A stretch of 64,000 nucleotides of DNA from positions 620,001-684,000 of the forward strand of contig CAWKFA010000017.1 in the NCBI GenBank assembly GCA_963848825.1. Direction: 5' to 3'. Numbering within the stretch: the first letter of the stretch is position 1; every line of letters begins with the position of its first letter. Shown piece after piece: positions 38,650 to 49,386 of this stretch. Source of the stretch: CAVVSQ01 sp963848825 (GTDB lineage: Bacteria > Planctomycetota > Planctomycetia > Gemmatales > Gemmataceae). The position numbers and the translations under genes were made by a program. A model generated the notes under the pieces. The model saw only the letters and a list, made by a program, of their open reading frames with translations. It ran no database searches and was not told where the DNA came from.

Positions 38650-40255
38650 ATGAGCGACAGACCGTACCGGATTCTCATCGTCGAGGACAGCCCCGAGGAC
38701 CGGGCTGCCTATCGCCGCCGGATTGCCCAGGGACGGGAGCAGGACTATCAGTTCTGGGAGACCGGCTCGGGCGAGGAAGGCTTGCGGCTGTGCGCGCGAG
38801 ATCGTGCCCGATTGCATCTTGCTCGATTATCAGCTCCCCGACCTGGACGGCCTGGAATTCCTCGACCGCGTGCGGGCCGCTGGCCGACGGCGCCTACTAT
38901 TTCCGTCATCATGCTCACGGGCCATGGCAATGAGGCGGTCGCCGTGCAGGCGATGAAAAAGGGGGTCCAGGACTATCTTGTCAAGGGAATCAACAATGAA
39001 GCGCTCAGACAGGTCGTTCAGTCCGCCATCGACAAGGGAGTCTTGCGTAAGCAAGTGGCAGAGCAACGTCGCGAGGTAGAACGTCTTTCCGTGGAACGGC
39101 TCCAGCTCGTCGAAGGAGTTGCAACAACAAACAGCCGCTCTCGCCGAAGCAAGCCGGCGCAAGGATGAATTTCTGGCCATGCTGGGACACGAATTACGAA
39201 ACCCGCTCGCACCCGTTCGCAACGCCCTTCATATCTTGCAGCTTCGGGCAGGTGACATGAAAACGGTAGAGCAAGTTCGGCAGATGATGGACCGGCAAAT
39301 CATTCACATGAGTCATATCATCGACGATCTCCTCGACGTGTCGCGCATCCGCGGAGGTAAAGTAACGCTTCGCCCCGAGCAGGTCGATCTCGTGCAACTT
39401 ATTCGGCAAATCTCCGACAGTCACTACCCGAACTTTCAGGAATCCTCCGTCGCCTTGATCCTCGCTCTGCCCGAAGAACCGGTCTGGGCAACGGTCGACG
39501 CCACACGCCTAACCCAGGTGGTGGAGAATCTGCTTACCAACGCCATAAAGTTTACGAATCCGGGCGGTAGCGTTACGCTCGGACTTGCCGTCGAAGCAGA
39601 TAAGAATGCTGTTCTCGTCGTTCGGGACACCGGAATCGGAATCGAAGCAACCATGCTCAATCGGCTATTTGATACCTTTGCCCAGGCGGACCGGAGCCTT
39701 GACCGCAACCGAGGCGGCCTTGGTCTTGGCCTCGCGCTCGTGAAGGGCCTTGTCGAACTACATGCCGGCACCGTCGAAGCATCGAGTGACGGCATCGGTC
39801 ACGGAGCGACGTTTACAGTACGCTTGCCGCTTAATGAGCAAACCCCCGCAACGCCAGCCGCCGCAAACACCCTCCTCACAGATATAGGAAAGCCTTTGTA
39901 CATCGTTTTGGTGGAAGACAACCGCGATTCCGCCGAAAGCCTGCGCATGATTTTGGAGGTGCTCGGCCATTCGGTTACCGTGGCGGATTCCGGGCCCGCC
40001 GGGCTTCAGGCAGTGCGTGAGAAATCTCCGGACGTCGTAATCTGCGACATTGGACTGCCGGGCATGGACGGCTTTGCCGTCGCCGAGACCCTACGGCAAG
40101 ACCCACGAACCGCAAATGTTCGCCTCCTCGCGTTGACCGGCTATGGAGGCGAAGAGTATAGGGAGCGGTCGCTGAAGGCGGGTTTTAATGGCTATCTCAT
40201 TAAGCCTGTAAACCCGGCAGTCCTCCTTCAGCAATTGAATCCGGTCGGAAGTTAG
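38650..40255 (+). CDS. Hybrid signalling protein: receiver - histidine kinase - receiver
   Basis: An N-terminal receiver (RILIVEDSPEDRAA, SVIMLTGHGNEAVAV, GVQDYLVKG) passes through a coiled coil (LRKQVAEQRREVERL) into a HisKA domain (RKDEFLAMLGHELRNPLAP, His acceptor), an ATPase domain (VVENLLTNAIKFTNPGG, VRDTGIGIEATMLNRLFDTF, GLGLGLALVKGLVELHAG) and a C-terminal receiver (IVLVEDNRDSAESLRM, VVICDIGLPGMDGFAVAE, LLALTGYGGEE, FNGYLIKPVNP). Frameshifts occur near 38800, 38875 and 39115; from 39119 onward the frame is clean. Start ATG 38650. It is the last gene of a three-gene signalling operon that matches the cassette at 49387-53746. Confidence 0.85.
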
Positions 40256-40381
40256 TCTAAGCCCGGCAGTCCTCGCTTTCTTCCTGATGCCAAACCATTT
40301 TTCACTTCCCAGATAATATCATTATTAAACATGGATGTCCCCTTTTCTCCTTTGCACGAACTCTTCTAGAGGACCTTCAAC

Positions 40382-40500
40382 TTCTCAAGAAGTTTGGCTT
40401 GGTCGAATCGGCAGGGAGGTCCGTAGCGGCTCGGTGGTGGCTCAATCAAACCGGCCAAACTTCTTGAGAAAGGCGGAGAAAGGCGGAGAAAGGCGGAGAA
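40382..40500. repeat. Long-range hairpin plus 10-bp tandem repeat
   Basis: TTCTCAAGAAGTTTGGC (40382-40398) is the exact reverse complement of 40454-40470; the enclosed 55 bases are partly complementary near the arms. Immediately after the right arm, AGGCGGAGAA is repeated three times. It could be the end of a mobile element or a structured RNA. Confidence 0.6.
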
Positions 40501-40592
40501 TAAGCATGGGTCGTTTTGTCTGCTTCGAAATGTCTGGACGACTGCATTAAAGGGGACGCAAGAAAACGATACGGCCTCGATGGGGGCACTCA

Positions 40593-40641
40593 CCCGTTCA
40601 CCTTCTCCGCCTCCGCCGTGAACATCTCCAGCGCCGTTTAA
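40593..40641 (-). pseudogene. Short tail remnant of a type I restriction-modification gene
   Basis: The minus strand reads T-A-L-E-M-F-T-A-E-A-E-K-V-N-G then a stop, nearly the same end as in the remnant at 35449. The upstream sequence is unrelated, so only about 49 bases of the old gene survive. Confidence 0.45.
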
Positions 40642-40705
40642 AGAGCAAACCCGCCTCCTGATTCCCGACCCCTGCCGAAGTGCCTTTTTTTCTTGCTCTA
40701 CACAA

Positions 40706-41161
40706 TCACCGTCCCCTATATTCGTCCCAGATAACCTTATCGCTCAATTTGCCCCGCAGAACAAATAGACGGATTACCTCACGAACGGCATCATGTTCTA
40801 TAACGTCATGAGCATAAAACGGCGTGAGCTCCGCATGTTTCAGCCAAACTTGGCGCTCAAATGAAACTGGGATATGTGCGCTACGAGCCGTCGTGGGTGT
40901 AGTTTCGTCTTTGATGTATGCCGTGCAAACGTACTGCCGGTTTTCACCACCCCCTATGTCAATAGCTTTCCCTGAATAGGGTATACCCGAATTCGATTCA
41001 GGTGACTCCTCCGCCAAGATTAAAACGCTGTATCGGTCGCCGTCAAGCTTGTCTAACGCGCACAAAGCCTGCTCGACATCTATTAACGCCTGCCCTTTTA
41101 TGCCTTCGCCAAAACGCGGTCTATTCAGTTCGTCGGCGAGAAGAAGAAATTTAGCAAACAC
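40706..41161 (-). CDS. Probable Imm1-family immunity protein
   Basis: A 151-residue protein. The GTG at 41161 is chosen because GGGGAGG stands six bases upstream; a longer GTG start at 41188 lacks one. The layout resembles Imm1, the immunity family of polymorphic toxin systems: an early L-D-G-D-R-Y-S-V-L-I-L strand pair, then AIDIGGGENRQYVC, a middle strand region and a C-terminal helix ending DAVREVIRLFVLRGKLSDKVIWDEY-like (residues about 123-147, written here as the block DAVREVIRLF and KVIWDEY). Imm1 proteins neutralise deaminase-type and other toxins. No toxin gene is recognisable nearby. The family call is from memory and needs a profile search. Confidence 0.55.
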   Translation of the reverse strand: MFAKFLLLADELNRPRFGEGIKGQALIDVEQALCALDKLDGDRYSVLILAEESPESNSGIPYSGKAIDIGGGENRQYVCTAYIKDETTPTTARSAHIPVSFERQVWLKHAELTPFYAHDVIEHDAVREVIRLFVLRGKLSDKVIWDEYRGR

Positions 41162-41482
41162 TCGAATCCTCCCCGAAAACCGTTTCACGACGGCGCGTCA
41201 GACCTACACTCCCGAGGCCAAATCGGTAAAAAATGCCGTGGCCCCACGAGCAAGGGAGTGATTGATGAGACGGCGCTTAATAATCCTGGGCACGACCCTT
41301 TTTATTGTATTTTGGCTCCTTTGGCCGAGTCGATTCAAGGACAGAATAAATGAGAACAGTTTCAACTCAATCAAGTTGGGGATGTCGCTAGCGGACGTGC
41401 AGACAATAATTGGTATCGCGCCTGGAATTTATTCAAATATTAATCGTGACAGTATGCTTTTCCGTAGAGAACACGCCATTAA

Positions 41483-43035
41483 TACTACAGCGCTAGTTTG
41501 CTCTTGATCGAATCAGGCACAATGGGGACATTATAGCCTTGGACCGGGGGGGCCGGTTCGTACCCGCTGAGGAGACCCAAGGCATGGATGCTGCTGAAAT
41601 TCGTCGTTTGAGGCCGAAGTTGCGAAAGTATCTCCGCGACTTCGCTGATTGTTTTAGCCGTTCCGCTACACGCAAGCATTTGGATACCTATGTTTCCGGT
41701 CAGTTGTCAAAGTTAGAGTGCAAGAGCGTCGAGCCGATTGCTCTGGCCGCCGGGGTGGCGCCACGAAGCTTGCAACAGTTTCTTAATTCGCTGGATTGGG
41801 ATCAAGAGCAAATGGTCGATACGCTGCAATGGCGGGTGGCGCAGGCTCACACGAGTCCCCAGGCGATCGGTATCATTGACGAAACGTCGTGTCCGAAGAA
41901 GGGGGACAAATCGCCGGGCGTGCAGCGGCAATGGTGCGGCGCCACAGGCAAAAAAGATAACTGTGTGACGACGGTGCATTTGGGCTATGGGGTCGATGAT
42001 TTCCACTGCTTGCTCGGCAGCGAGTTGTTCTTGCCCGAGAGCTGGTCGGAAGATCGCGAGCGTTGTCGGGCGGCGCACATCCCCGACGAGATAGTTTACC
42101 GGCCAAAGTGGCAGATCGGGTTGGAACTCTATGATCGGCGCGGGCCAACGGCGTGTCGTTCACTTATCTGACCTTCGACGAGGGCTACGGTGGCAAGCCC
42201 GAGTTTTTGCGGCAGTTGGACGCGCGCAACAATGCTATGTGGCGGAAGTGCCACGCACCTTCACGGGCTGGTTGCGGGTGCCTTATGTCACGGATCGTCC
42301 TTATCATCGGTCTGGTCGGGGACGTGGCCGCGCCACGCCACGGCTGAGGGCTGGCGCCGCACCGGCACACACCGTCGAGTCCCACCTGAACTGGTCGCCG
42401 GACTTGAAAGATCAAAACTGGAAGCAGTGGCATGTCAAGGAGACCGAAAAAGGCCCGATGGTCTGGGAAACCAAACATGTGCTGCTCACACCGAAGGACG
42501 AGAACGGTTTACCCGCGGCCCCTTTGCACTTAATCGCGGCCCGCAATGTGTGCGATATCTTTACCATCAAATACTTTGTGAGCAACGCTCCGAGTGAGAC
42601 GCCGGTAAAAGAGCTGTTACACGTGGCCTTCTCGCGTTGGCGTGTCGAACGCTGTTTCGAGGACCAGAAGACCGAATTAGGTTTTGATCACTTTGAAGGA
42701 CGCTCCCACGTGGGACTCAAACGGCATCAAGCAATAACCGCCGTGAGCCACTTGTTCCTCTCCGAAACGCGGCAAGCGTTGCGGGGGGAAAAATCCGGAG
42801 CTGACAGTCTGCCAAGTTCGCACAGCCGCAGCCGCTCTGGTCCGCTCCTGGGGGCTGGGACGCAAAGCCGCGCGCCTGATTCTGGAAGCCGCGGCGGCCG
42901 AGCTGACCTACACACAGCAGCGGAACGCCCAGGCACGGGCCAGCCACACGCGCACAACCCGCAAGAAACTCGCGGCGCTGGGCGTTTCCCTGAGCAGACT
43001 GCCCAGGTGTGGATGGAGGAGCTAGCGCTGTAGTA
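41483..43035 (+). mobile_element. IS701-type insertion sequence, 1553 bp
   Basis: Terminal inverted repeats TACTACAGCGCTAG (41483-41496) and its exact reverse complement (43022-43035) flank one transposase gene. The element is bordered on both sides by TTAA (41479-41482 and 43036-43039), which I take as a 4-bp target duplication because removing one copy restores an open frame. TTAA being its own complement makes the repeats look 18 bp long. Confidence 0.88.
41584..43025 (+). CDS. IS701-family transposase, frameshifted
   Basis: A DDE transposase of the IS701/IS4 group. SLQQFLNSLDWDQEQ is typical of the N-terminal part, followed by GIIDETSCPKKGDKSPGV with the first catalytic Asp and QRQWCGATGKKDNCVTTVHLGY, then FTYLTFDEGYGG with the second Asp and RWRVERCFEDQKTELGFDHFEGR with the catalytic Glu. 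The ATG at 41584 has GAGGAG upstream and the stop (43023-43025) lies in the right inverted repeat. Frame changes near 42150, 42245 and 42785 break it. If these are real, the element cannot move by itself; the sharp ends suggest it moved recently. Confidence 0.85.
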
Positions 43036-43225
43036 TTAAGCGACCCTTGAATGAAGGCAACAAATTAATGTGGGTCGGCGATGAAAATGTCATCACGATT
43101 TACATGGATGACCAGGGCATGGTCAGTGGATCTATTTTATACACGAACAGCTCGCCTGTTGAGCCTTTTATTACTTCAATGCGGAGATGGCTCAAAATTT
43201 GACGACCTGAGCAGGAGAGTGTCTC

Positions 43226-43591
43226 GTGGGGTGGACCGAAGTATCGGCCGAGCGACGGCGCATTTTTGTTATAGCGACGGCACTCCTCGCGGGCACAGCT
43301 TTGCTCGCATCGTTGGTTTACCAAACGACTCCCAGACAAGATATAGACCAAGCGACGTTCAGCCGAATTAAAAAAGGGATGACTCGTGCCGAAGTTACAT
43401 CCATCGTTTCCTCCATTAAAGATAAGGGTATCCATTCGGCGGGCGTCACCGGCATATGGTGGCCGGGTAATTTCGCTATTTTTCATGTCACATTTGACGA
43501 CGAAGGCAAAGTGAACGAAACTGCAAGGATACCAATCCCTCGTTCAAATCCACCATTCTTTACTAGAATCCGACGCTGGCTCGGTTTGTGA
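43226..43591 (+). CDS. Small membrane-anchored protein, paralogue of the interrupted gene
   Basis: A 121-residue protein starting with GTG at 43226 (AGGAG nine bases upstream), 24 bases after the stop of the interrupted gene. It has an N-terminal membrane helix (IFVIATALLAGTALLASLVY), then FSRIKKGMTRAEVTSIVSSI and a C-terminal strand region FAIFHVTFDDEGKVNE ending RRWLGL. The I-K-K-G-M-T-x-x-E-V motif is shared with BamE/SmpA-type outer-membrane assembly lipoproteins and many small planctomycete proteins, though there is no lipobox here. It was probably co-transcribed with its paralogue before the insertion. Confidence 0.7.
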   Translation: MGWTEVSAERRRIFVIATALLAGTALLASLVYQTTPRQDIDQATFSRIKKGMTRAEVTSIVSSIKDKGIHSAGVTGIWWPGNFAIFHVTFDDEGKVNETARIPIPRSNPPFFTRIRRWLGL

Positions 43592-43757
43592 GGTGCCGTG
43601 GTTTTACGGCATTTTCCTTGCTTTGGTGACAACTCCCCCTTACCATCTGAAAGGTCAAGATTTTGTTATTTTGCGTTTAGCGACCGAGAAGGACCGTAGG
43701 CCTGCCAGCGCGATTCCCTTCCTCCTAGTCCGGCCCTTTTAATACACGGAGGTTTTC

Positions 43758-46700
43758 ATGAAGCGTTTTGTCATCAACGTCATCATCAAGACGACAGCGC
43801 TGCTGGGCCTCTTGGGCACACCCGTGCTGGTCCACGCGGAGCCGCCGAAGGTGCTCCTGTTCGAGGTCCAGGAAGTCAATCAACGAACTTACTTTCACCT
43901 TCGCTTGCTACAGCCCGCTGATCTGGCGATGGACGCGCCGACGCTCTCCCCTCTCTTCGCTTCCTGGAACGATTTGCAGATGGCGGACCCGTGGGGCCGG
44001 CCGCGCCTCGTGCCGCAAGACGACGCGGCTCGCCTGGTGTATTTGCGCGAAGCCCTGATCGAACGCTCCGGCGACAAGGACGAAGCCGCCAAGGACGAAC
44101 CCGGTGTCGAGCCCAAAAATCAGAATCCGAGTTTCGAAAGCCTCGACTTCTACGGCGTCCTCAACGACAAAAAGGCTGCCACGTTCTTGTTGATCTACCC
44201 GAAGGCCCACCCGGAGGCCCGCTGGGCAAAAAACTCAAGCTCCAGGAGTTGCTGCAAGCGAAGATCGCCTGGATCGAGGAAAAAGTGCAACTCGACTTGG
44301 CCCAAGCGAAGAAAGTGCCGGTGCCTGCCGAGGGTTTCAACCGGGATGGAAAGAAGCCGGTTACGGCCAAGGACCTTGAAGGCAACTGGGCCCTGGCGCA
44401 GGCAGCCCATTTCGCCATGCATGAAGCGCAGACGCCAAGTTTCGACTTTTACGGCTTCGCGCGCGAGACCACCAATCGCCAGTACAAAGTGGAGGGGCCG
44501 GAGGCATTCCGGGATCGGCGCCTGAATCCGCGAGCAACCGACCCCACGGGCACCTGTGGGCGAGGTGAACCGGCATTATGAGGTCATGACCGGCGCCGCC
44601 GCCATCACCGAAACGCTGGCCCTCGAGCGCATACGCCGCCGCGCTTCGCCGCCCAGTGATCAAATCGAAGCACGCACCGTGCCCATCGGCACCGTGCCAG
44701 CCATCGACATCGCTGAACACCCGTGGAAAAAGATGATGGGCGGCAAGATGCCGGCGACGGAGCCGCTCGCCCAATGGGTCCCGCACGATAACTACTACAT
44801 TCATTTCAGGACGTTCGGGAAGTTTCTTGAAGCGAGCGATTTTCTCGACGAATGGGGCACTGCGCTGGTGCGGGCCTACGAGGTCCAGAGCCGTGATTAT
44901 CGCGTCAAACAAAAGCTCGAACAGCAAATCTGTCTGCAGAGCACCGGCCTTGCCCGCCTCTTCGGCCCGGCCGTTATCAAGGGCCTGGCCATCACCGGCA
45001 ACGATCCGTACCTCCGCGAAGGCAGCGATTTCACCATCCTTTTCCAGGTGGCCAACCAGACGCTCTTTCGTAGCCGGCGCCGAGCCGATGCTGGCGGCAA
45101 CCAAGGCAAAATTCGCCAAGTCGCTGCAAGTGGCCAGTGCCGATTATCAGGGCATCACCATCGAAAGTTTCGTCACGCCGTTGCGGGAGGTCAGCCTGTA
45201 CCGAGCTTTCGTCGATGACGTCGCCATCTACAGCAATTCGGGCGTCGCCGTTCGCCGGGTCATCGACACGCACCGGAACAAGATCAAACGGCTCGCCGAC
45301 GCGCTCGATTTCCAGTACATGCGCACCGTGTTTCGCGCCGACGACCCGGCCGAAAATGGCTTTGCGTTCCTTTCCGACGCGTTCATTCGCAACTTGGTTG
45401 GCCCCGTGGTGCGCATCAAGGAACGTCGCCGCCTCGAAGCCCTGACGAGTTTGCATATGGTCACAAACGGCGCCATGTACACTGCCTGGCAAACCGGCAC
45501 TGTGCCCCAAAGGTACGAGCAAATTCTCCACGCCACCGGCCTGCAGCCGCAGGATCTGTTCATGCCCGATGGGAGCGAGGCCACGTGGGACGGCGCGCGA
45601 CAGGTCGCTAAAAGCGACGCCTACAACACACTGCACTTCGCCACGCCGCTCATCGAGATGCCGTTGACCAACATAACGCTCACCGAGCAGCGCGAATATG
45701 AGCAATTCCGCCTGCAATATCTGGGGCTGTGGCGCCAGTATTTTGATCCGATCGGCATGCGGATGTCGCTCGACAAGGATGAAATCAAAGTCGAAACTTA
45801 CATCCTGCCGCTCGTCCGCACAACTCAGTACAACGAGCTGCGCCGCATCGCCGGCGATGGCACGATCAAGGTTGATTCGTCCATGTTCAGCGACAAAACG
45901 CTATTCAAGTCTTTGCTGCACCTATCCCCGCGCCTGTTCGAGCGCGATATTTTCGGTGTCCTGGCCAGCGATTTCATGGTTGACCTGACGATCCGTAGCT
46001 GGCTCGGCGATTGGTGCGTGGTCCGTCTCGACGACAGCCCCGTCTATGCCGAGCTGATGGAATCGTATGTCCGTAGCCAGATGTTCCCGGAGGAACGCCA
46101 TGATTATGTTGATGATCTGGCCCTCTTATGCAAGACGCCTTTGACAATCGGCATCGATGTGCGTTCACCGCTCGTTTTCGCCGGCGTACTGGCGAACGTG
46201 CGCAAGGCTATGGAAAGTACTCTCCCCGGCACCATCGAATGGGCCCCGCTAGTCCCTCCTTACAAGGGCGTCACCATTATGCGCGTCCAAAGCAAGGGGG
46301 AAGCTCTGGGGCTCGGTAATCCCAGTCTCTACTACGCCATGATCGGCAGCGCCTTCTACGTCAGCTTCAAGAAGGAGCCGATCAAGGACCTGATTGACCG
46401 GGGCGGTGCGCTGCCAGACCAGAAGGACAAAAAGACCAACAGTGCGGAGGTCAACGGCGCGCTCTACCTCAGCCCCAGGGCGGCGCAAGAGGCCAAGGGG
46501 CTCGTGCGGCTCTACCTCGAATACGAGACCCACCGCCGGGCCCAGGCCAATAATCGCGTACTTTACGCCTTGTTCCGCAGCAACGTGGTAGGCACGCAGG
46601 CCGCTATCCCGGCGGTCGAGGCGGCAGCGCTGCAATACCTGGGCTTCGTGCCGGTCAGCCCGGATCTCGCGCCCTTTCGCTTCGATCAGCAGTATCAGGA

Positions 46701-46869
46701 AGTGATCAATCTTCGTCACGGGTCAATTCGACAACCGACGTTGAACCTCGGTGCCGAGACCGATGCGGCGCTGGCCAAGACGCTCGACCAATTCATGACC
46801 ATTCGAGCCGACTTGCGCTTTCGCGAGGACGGCATTCATACGACGCTGAAAATGACGCGAAAGAGATGA
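43758..46869 (+). CDS. Large secreted protein of unknown function
   Basis: About 1036 residues with a signal peptide (TALLGLLGTPVLVHA-E). I recognise no enzyme domain. Conserved-looking blocks include VPHDNYYIHFRTFGKFLEASDFLDEWG, VAIYSNSGVAVRRVIDTH, DFQYMRTVFRAD and FAFLSDAFIRNLVGP. These resemble DUF3352-type surface proteins of planctomycetes, but that is an impression. Three frameshifts (near 44215, 44515-44555 and 45080) break the first third; from 45080 to the end the frame is open for about 600 residues. GGAGG stands upstream of the ATG at 43758. It is followed by another secreted protein at 46965 that shares the style of sequence, so the two may form an envelope system. Confidence 0.65.
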
Positions 46870-46964
46870 TGCGCGTAAAGCCGCCCGGTGGCGTTGCTTG
46901 CCGCAGGCTTAAGCGGCCGGCTACTGGTTTTGGGACAGGCACGAAACATTCAGGGAGGAACAAC

Positions 46965-49295
46965 ATGCGCCTAAAACTTACGGTCCTCGCGCTACTGGCA
47001 CTGTCGTCCGGCACCCAGGCTCAGCCAACAGAGAAAACACCGGAACAGATGCTACCGGCCGATGCGCTATTTTACTTCCGCTACGACGGGTATGAAGGGC
47101 ACCGCAAAGCCTACGACCAGACTGCGGTGGCCAAGGCCATGAAGGAGGGTCTCTCCGAATTCTTCGAGCACGTCTTCGCCCAAATTTGGACGCTAGGACA
47201 GACCAATCCCTTGGTGGATAACTCCAAGAAGAAATCCGCGCCCGCATTGGAAGTGAACCAATTTCTCGATTGTCTCTGGAAGCATGGTTTCGCCTTGAGC
47301 CTGGAAATAGCGCCGCCAAGGCCAGGGCCGACCAATGGGCCGACGCTGTTCCAGCTCACGGTTCTTTTTCCCCACGGCGCGGAAAAAACCAACCGCGCTG
47401 CGCTGGATGCGGTGTTCCGTCTCGCGGCCGGCGGCGCTGGCACGCGCCCGTGGAGGACGCCCAGTACAAAGGGCGCACGTTGGCGATTGTCGCTCTGGGC
47501 ATCCACCAGGCCGCGTGGTGGACAGAGGGCAAGCACCTGGTGTTCGCTCTTGGGCCGCGAGCCGCAATGCACGCAGTCCGCGTCATCGACGGCCTTCGGT
47601 CCAACCTGACCGCGGCCCCCTGGTATCCCGAGCTGGCGCAATTCAACCGCTATGAGACCGACATGCGCGGCTACGTCAACCTGGAAACCCTGGTGGAGCG
47701 CCTGGCCAGTCTCGGCCTGGACGAGCCGGCCTTCGGCAACGTCAAGGACCACATCGCGCGCCAGTTGCTCTTGCGCCATCTCGGCTTGCATGGCCTCAAG
47801 AACTTGACGTTTCACCTGGGCTTCGACGGCAAGTACCAGCGCAGCACGGTGCGCCTGGGCGTGCCCGAACCAGCGCAGCGGGGCGGCCTCTTGAAACTCG
47901 TTGGCGGAACGATCGACTTCACGCCGGACAGGCTCCCAGCACTTCCCCCCGACGCCGACTACGTCAGCGCCCGACGGGTCGATTGGTCGAACGTGTTCGA
48001 TTTCATCCGCAACACCTATGGCATGTCGGCCGTGTCGCAGCTTTTCACAGGCCGACTTCCGGAGCGCTTTCCGGACCTCGACCGCCTCATTGGCTGCGAC
48101 TTTCGCAAAGACTTTCTCGAGCAGCTTGACACCACCCTGGTGTCTTATGGTGCCCATTCGGAAGGGCCCTTTTTCCTGGGTCAGGGCTTTGCGGTTCGAC
48201 TCAAGGATGCCGACAAGGTGCGCATGGCTGTTGCAGGCGTCGCCAAAGCCCTGGGCGAGCTAGGCCCGCAATTGGTGGCCGAGAAGCGAATGTTCCACGG
48301 CGAGGAAGTGTACGTCTTGAGCAACTTTTACTTGCCCCTTACTTACGCGGTTCATAAGGACTGGCTGGTGTTCGCCCTCTTTCCCCAACCGGTGCAGGGA
48401 TTCGTGATGCGCAGCGGGGGCAAATATCGCGCCTGGCAAACGCCGCCCGAGCTCCACGACGTTTTGGCCAAAGCGCGCCAGGAGAACCCACGCGGCAAAC
48501 TGTTGGCGGTCACAGTATCGGACCCGCGCCCCGCCATGACCCTGGGCCTGGCCCTGCTGCCGGCGTTTATCCAGTATTTTAACGTGTTGGCCGGCACCAG
48601 CGTCCTCGACGTCAGCAAAATCCCCAACGTGCAAAGCATCAACGAATGGCTCTTCCCCAACGTCAGCCTGTTCTTCGACGATGGCCAAGCTCTGCGCCTG
48701 GGAGAATCATTATTCCATTACCGAACCTGACCATCTGCTCCTCGGGCTGATGTTTTCGACCTTCGGAGCCGGGTTTCTGGACATCGGGCCGACACGTTTT
48801 CAGGTGGAACTTGCCAAGGCGGAGCCGTTGGTGGTACCGGTGCCGGAGGAATCCAAGCAACCGTCCCTATGCCCCGCCACGGCCACGGAGAACGATGGGG
48901 TGGTTCAGATTCGGCTCACGGTGCGCCGCGTAGAGGTTGAGACCGTGATGCGCCCTTTTGTCGAAACGCGCTTCAAAGAGGTTGTATCCTTAAGCGGGAA
49001 GAAACAGGTCCCCTACACTGTCAGAGAAATGAAGCCGGAGACCATTTCGAGATATTTCGACGAGCAAAAGCTACTCACCGCCGATGGAAAAACGGTACGT
49101 GTGGCACACAAAGGTGGCAAGATGGTCGATCCCATCGACCTGCCCAAACTACTGGACAAAGAAACACAAGTATTGCTCGTGCCCCCGAACTGCAAGACTG
49201 GCGCCGAGCAACTCAACAGGCTCGATGACCGCACGCTGATAATTACCGTTGCCTCATGGCCTGCGGAGCCATTGCCACCGGCCCGGAAGAAATGA
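46965..49295 (+). CDS. Secreted protein, DUF3352-like
   Basis: About 776 residues. A short signal peptide (LTVLALLALSSGTQA) is followed by EQMLPADALFYFRYDGYEG, similar to the opening of DUF3352 surface proteins, then FQLTVLFPHGAEKTN, LVFALGPRAAMHAVR, GYVNLETLVERLAS, FHLGFDGKYQRSTVR and VSLFFDDGQALRWE. Frameshifts near 47440 and 48695 divide it. After the second shift an unrelated basic C-terminal extension follows (VQIRLTVRRVEVETVM to PPARKK), which might be a separate gene fused by the shift. GGGAGGAA stands upstream of the ATG at 46965, 95 bases after the preceding large secreted protein. Confidence 0.6.
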
Positions 49296-49386
49296 GTCAT
49301 CCCACCGCAATCATGGCGAGAATTTGACGATTGCACCATCCAGTCAAGTGCCTGCCTCACCCTGGACGTGGCCCCGGGACGCCCTG

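Larger units (their letters stand above)
40256..40705. other. Non-coding stretch with inverted and tandem repeats
   Basis: 450 bases without a supported gene. A perfect 17-bp inverted repeat (40382-40398 and 40454-40470) encloses 55 bases, then a 10-bp unit AGGCGGAGAA occurs three times in tandem (40471-40500). A 49-base restriction-modification tail remnant follows at 40593-40641. Confidence 0.6.
41262..43202 (+). pseudogene. Small membrane-anchored protein gene interrupted by an IS701-type element
   Basis: The 5' part (41262-41482) encodes an N-terminal helix (LIILGTTLFIVFWLLWPS) and the motif SFNSIKLGMSLADVQTIIG. The 3' part (43040-43202) encodes KLMWVGDENVITIYMDDQGM and ends SMRRWLKI. 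If the element and one copy of TTAA are removed, the two parts join in frame (384 bases, 127 residues). The result resembles the intact gene at 43226-43591, with the same I-K-x-G-M-x-x-x-x-V motif (BamE/SmpA-like) and the ending RRWL. The interruption is therefore recent. Function unknown. Confidence 0.85.
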
